DNA from: Nostoc sp. MS1
GTDB taxonomy: Bacteria; Cyanobacteriota; Cyanobacteriia; Cyanobacteriales; Nostocaceae
Direction: 5' to 3'
DNA length: 64,000 nucleotides
Assembly: GCF_019976755.1 (NCBI RefSeq)
Contig: NZ_AP023441.1
Coordinates: forward strand, 992,001-1,056,000
The notes beneath the pieces were generated by a model that was not told the DNA's origin, did no database searches, and saw nothing but the letters and a program-made list of their open reading frames with translations. The translations under genes and the position numbers were made by a program. Position 1 is the stretch's first letter. Each line of letters opens with the position of its first letter. Shown here piece by piece: positions 62,946 through 64,000 of this stretch.

Positions 62946-63719
62946 TCAAGTTCGCCGATTAACCAATGTGGCGCTAGCTTGGTCAACAGGCATGAGAATC
63001 ACTTCATTGATATTGACATGAGGCGATCGCGTGGCGCAAAAAAAGATTACATCAGCAATATCCTCTGCTGTGAGTGGTTGCACTCCTTGGTAAACCTTTT
63101 TCGCCCGTTCTGTATCACCATGAAAGCGGATTTGGCTAAATTCTGTGTCTACCATCCCAGGATCAACAGAAGTTACACGCACTGGAGTTCCTAAAAGGTC
63201 TTGTTTTAAACCTTCAGAAATTGCTTTCACGGCGGCTTTTGTTGCACAGTACACATTACCACCGGGATAGGTTTGATGCCCAGCGATAGAACCGAGATTG
63301 ATCACATGACCCCGCCCACGCTGTACCATACCCGGAACAATATAACGGGTAAAATAAAGCAATCCCTTAATGTTGGTATCAATCATTTCCTCCCAGTCTT
63401 GGAAGTCGCCTTCATGCAGCTTATCCAAACCGCGACTTAGACCAGCGTTGTTGATCAGGATATCAACTTCTGACCAAGCTGGCGGTAAACTGGTAATAGC
63501 AGATTCGACTGCATGGCGATCGCGCACATCCAACTGTAATAGATGAGTCTCTACACCAAAATCTTTACTCAGTTCGTCAGCCAACTGCTGCAACCTTTCC
63601 AACCGTCGCGCCGCCAAGATAAGTTTTACACCCGCACCAGCAAAAATCCTAGCGCAAGCATTACCAATTCCACTACTTGCGCCAGTAATCAATACAGTTT
63701 GGTTCTTTAGGGAAATCAT
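62946..63719 (-). CDS. SDR-family NAD(P)-dependent oxidoreductase
   Basis: A classical short-chain dehydrogenase (257 aa). The cofactor-binding motif is TGASSGIG (about residues 12-19), the NNAG motif is LINNAGLSRG, and the catalytic Ser-Tyr-Lys set is seen as LGSIAGHQTYPGGNVYCATKAAVKA, of which the Tyr-x3-Lys is YCATK. The block ARRLERLQQLADELS points to NADP preference (two Arg after the second strand). It resembles YdfG-type 3-hydroxy acid or serine dehydrogenases. The substrate cannot be deduced. Confidence 0.9.
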   Translation of the reverse strand: MISLKNQTVLITGASSGIGNACARIFAGAGVKLILAARRLERLQQLADELSKDFGVETHLLQLDVRDRHAVESAITSLPPAWSEVDILINNAGLSRGLDKLHEGDFQDWEEMIDTNIKGLLYFTRYIVPGMVQRGRGHVINLGSIAGHQTYPGGNVYCATKAAVKAISEGLKQDLLGTPVRVTSVDPGMVDTEFSQIRFHGDTERAKKVYQGVQPLTAEDIADVIFFCATRSPHVNINEVILMPVDQASATLVNRRT

Positions 63720-63734
63720 AGGTTAAGAGTCATT

Positions 63735-63815
63735 AGTCAACAGTCAACAGTCAACAGTCAACAGTCAACAGTCAAACCCTATGGACTATGGACTATTGAC
63801 TATGGACTATTGAAC
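63735..63815. repeat. Heptamer repeats (AGTCAAC)5 and (TATGGAC)n
   Basis: Five AGTCAAC copies from 63735, then AGTCAAA, followed by TATGGAC/TATTGAC units up to about 63811. They fill the gap between the SDR gene and the partial gene at the window end. Confidence 0.85.
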
Positions 63816-63817
63816 CA

Positions 63818-64000
63818 CTATTTCACCACTTGTAAACGCTGTGTTACCATCGTCATGCCGCCACCCCGGAGGATGACAGCAGAAACCCAGCGATTACCAG
63901 GAGTAGATGGGGCGCGTCCTACTTTAAAAAGACCACCTGAATTGAGTAATTGCAAATCTACAGGTGTACCTTTAAGATATTTGTCTGGTTGGATTGCTTC
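63818..64000 (-). CDS. C-terminal fragment of a gene running off the window
   Basis: The minus strand is open from the window end to a TAG at 63818-63820 and encodes 60 residues that include LKGTPVDLQLLNSGGLFKVG and GNRWVSAVILRGGGMTMVT. The frame runs off the window edge, so the protein is incomplete. No family is recognised from this tail. The stop codon lies directly beside a heptamer repeat. Confidence 0.6.
   Translation of the reverse strand, partial: EAIQPDKYLKGTPVDLQLLNSGGLFKVGRAPSTPGNRWVSAVILRGGGMTMVTQRLQVVK

Noticed and set aside
1..64000. tRNA, rRNA or tmRNA genes
   Set aside because: No T-loop-like GGTTCRANTCC or other recognisable RNA signature was found on either strand by eye.

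Overview
This window comes from the chromosome of a filamentous, probably heterocyst-forming cyanobacterium of the Nostoc/Anabaena group. The evidence is the very frequent HIP1 octamer (GCGATCGC), clusters of heptanucleotide tandem repeats between and inside gene ends, a cyanobacterial HLIP and MenB, PRK-like and TIC236/TamB-like proteins, a PEP-CTERM protein, and large multi-domain serine/threonine-histidine kinases. No rRNA, tRNA or CRISPR array was recognised.

Left part (1-17 kb): a Cys-rich small protein, menB (phylloquinone synthesis), an ATP-grasp PGM1-like ligase divergent from a phosphoribulokinase-like kinase, radC, a WD40 repeat protein, a one-helix high-light-inducible protein, alanine dehydrogenase, a three-gene phosphonate/phosphite-type ABC transporter (phnD-phnC-phnE), a glycine-zipper protein, and a large fusion of a sugar-nucleotide transferase to a phosphohexomutase-like domain that has lost its key catalytic residues.

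Middle part (17-35 kb): a PAS histidine kinase gene split by a 913-bp IS5-type element (17-bp inverted repeats, TTA target duplication), thiC with a TPP riboswitch, a Uma2-type protein, a pseudouridine synthase, a PP2C phosphatase / FHA-kinase pair, a Ski2-like helicase, a secreted protein, an Rpn/DUF2887 protein, and a stress group (glycine-zipper/ChaB protein, Dps, low-temperature-induced-like protein).

Right part (35-64 kb): a 1850-residue TamB/TIC236-like protein with internal repeats; a compact three-gene set encoding a haem-oxygenase-like diiron protein, a SAM methyltransferase and a cytokinin-dehydrogenase-like flavoprotein, preceded by a palindrome and a hairpin that covers the ribosome binding site; and a 1797-residue Ser/Thr kinase-AAA-GAF-histidine kinase. 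Next comes a nine-gene minus-strand operon (about 59.4 to 49.7 kb) that reads as a type IV secretion apparatus in the order B2-like, B3-like, B4, B5/TrbJ-like, B6/TrbL-like, B8-like, B8-like, B10/TrbI-like, B9-like, without a visible relaxase, coupling protein or VirB11. The window ends with a PEP-CTERM protein, a nucleotidyltransferase, an SDR oxidoreductase and the 3' end of one more gene.

The most interesting systems are the T4SS-like operon, the three-gene oxidase/methyltransferase/flavoprotein cluster, and the degenerate mutase fusion. Assignments of the individual T4SS subunits other than the ATPase are inferred from topology and gene order and need profile searches.
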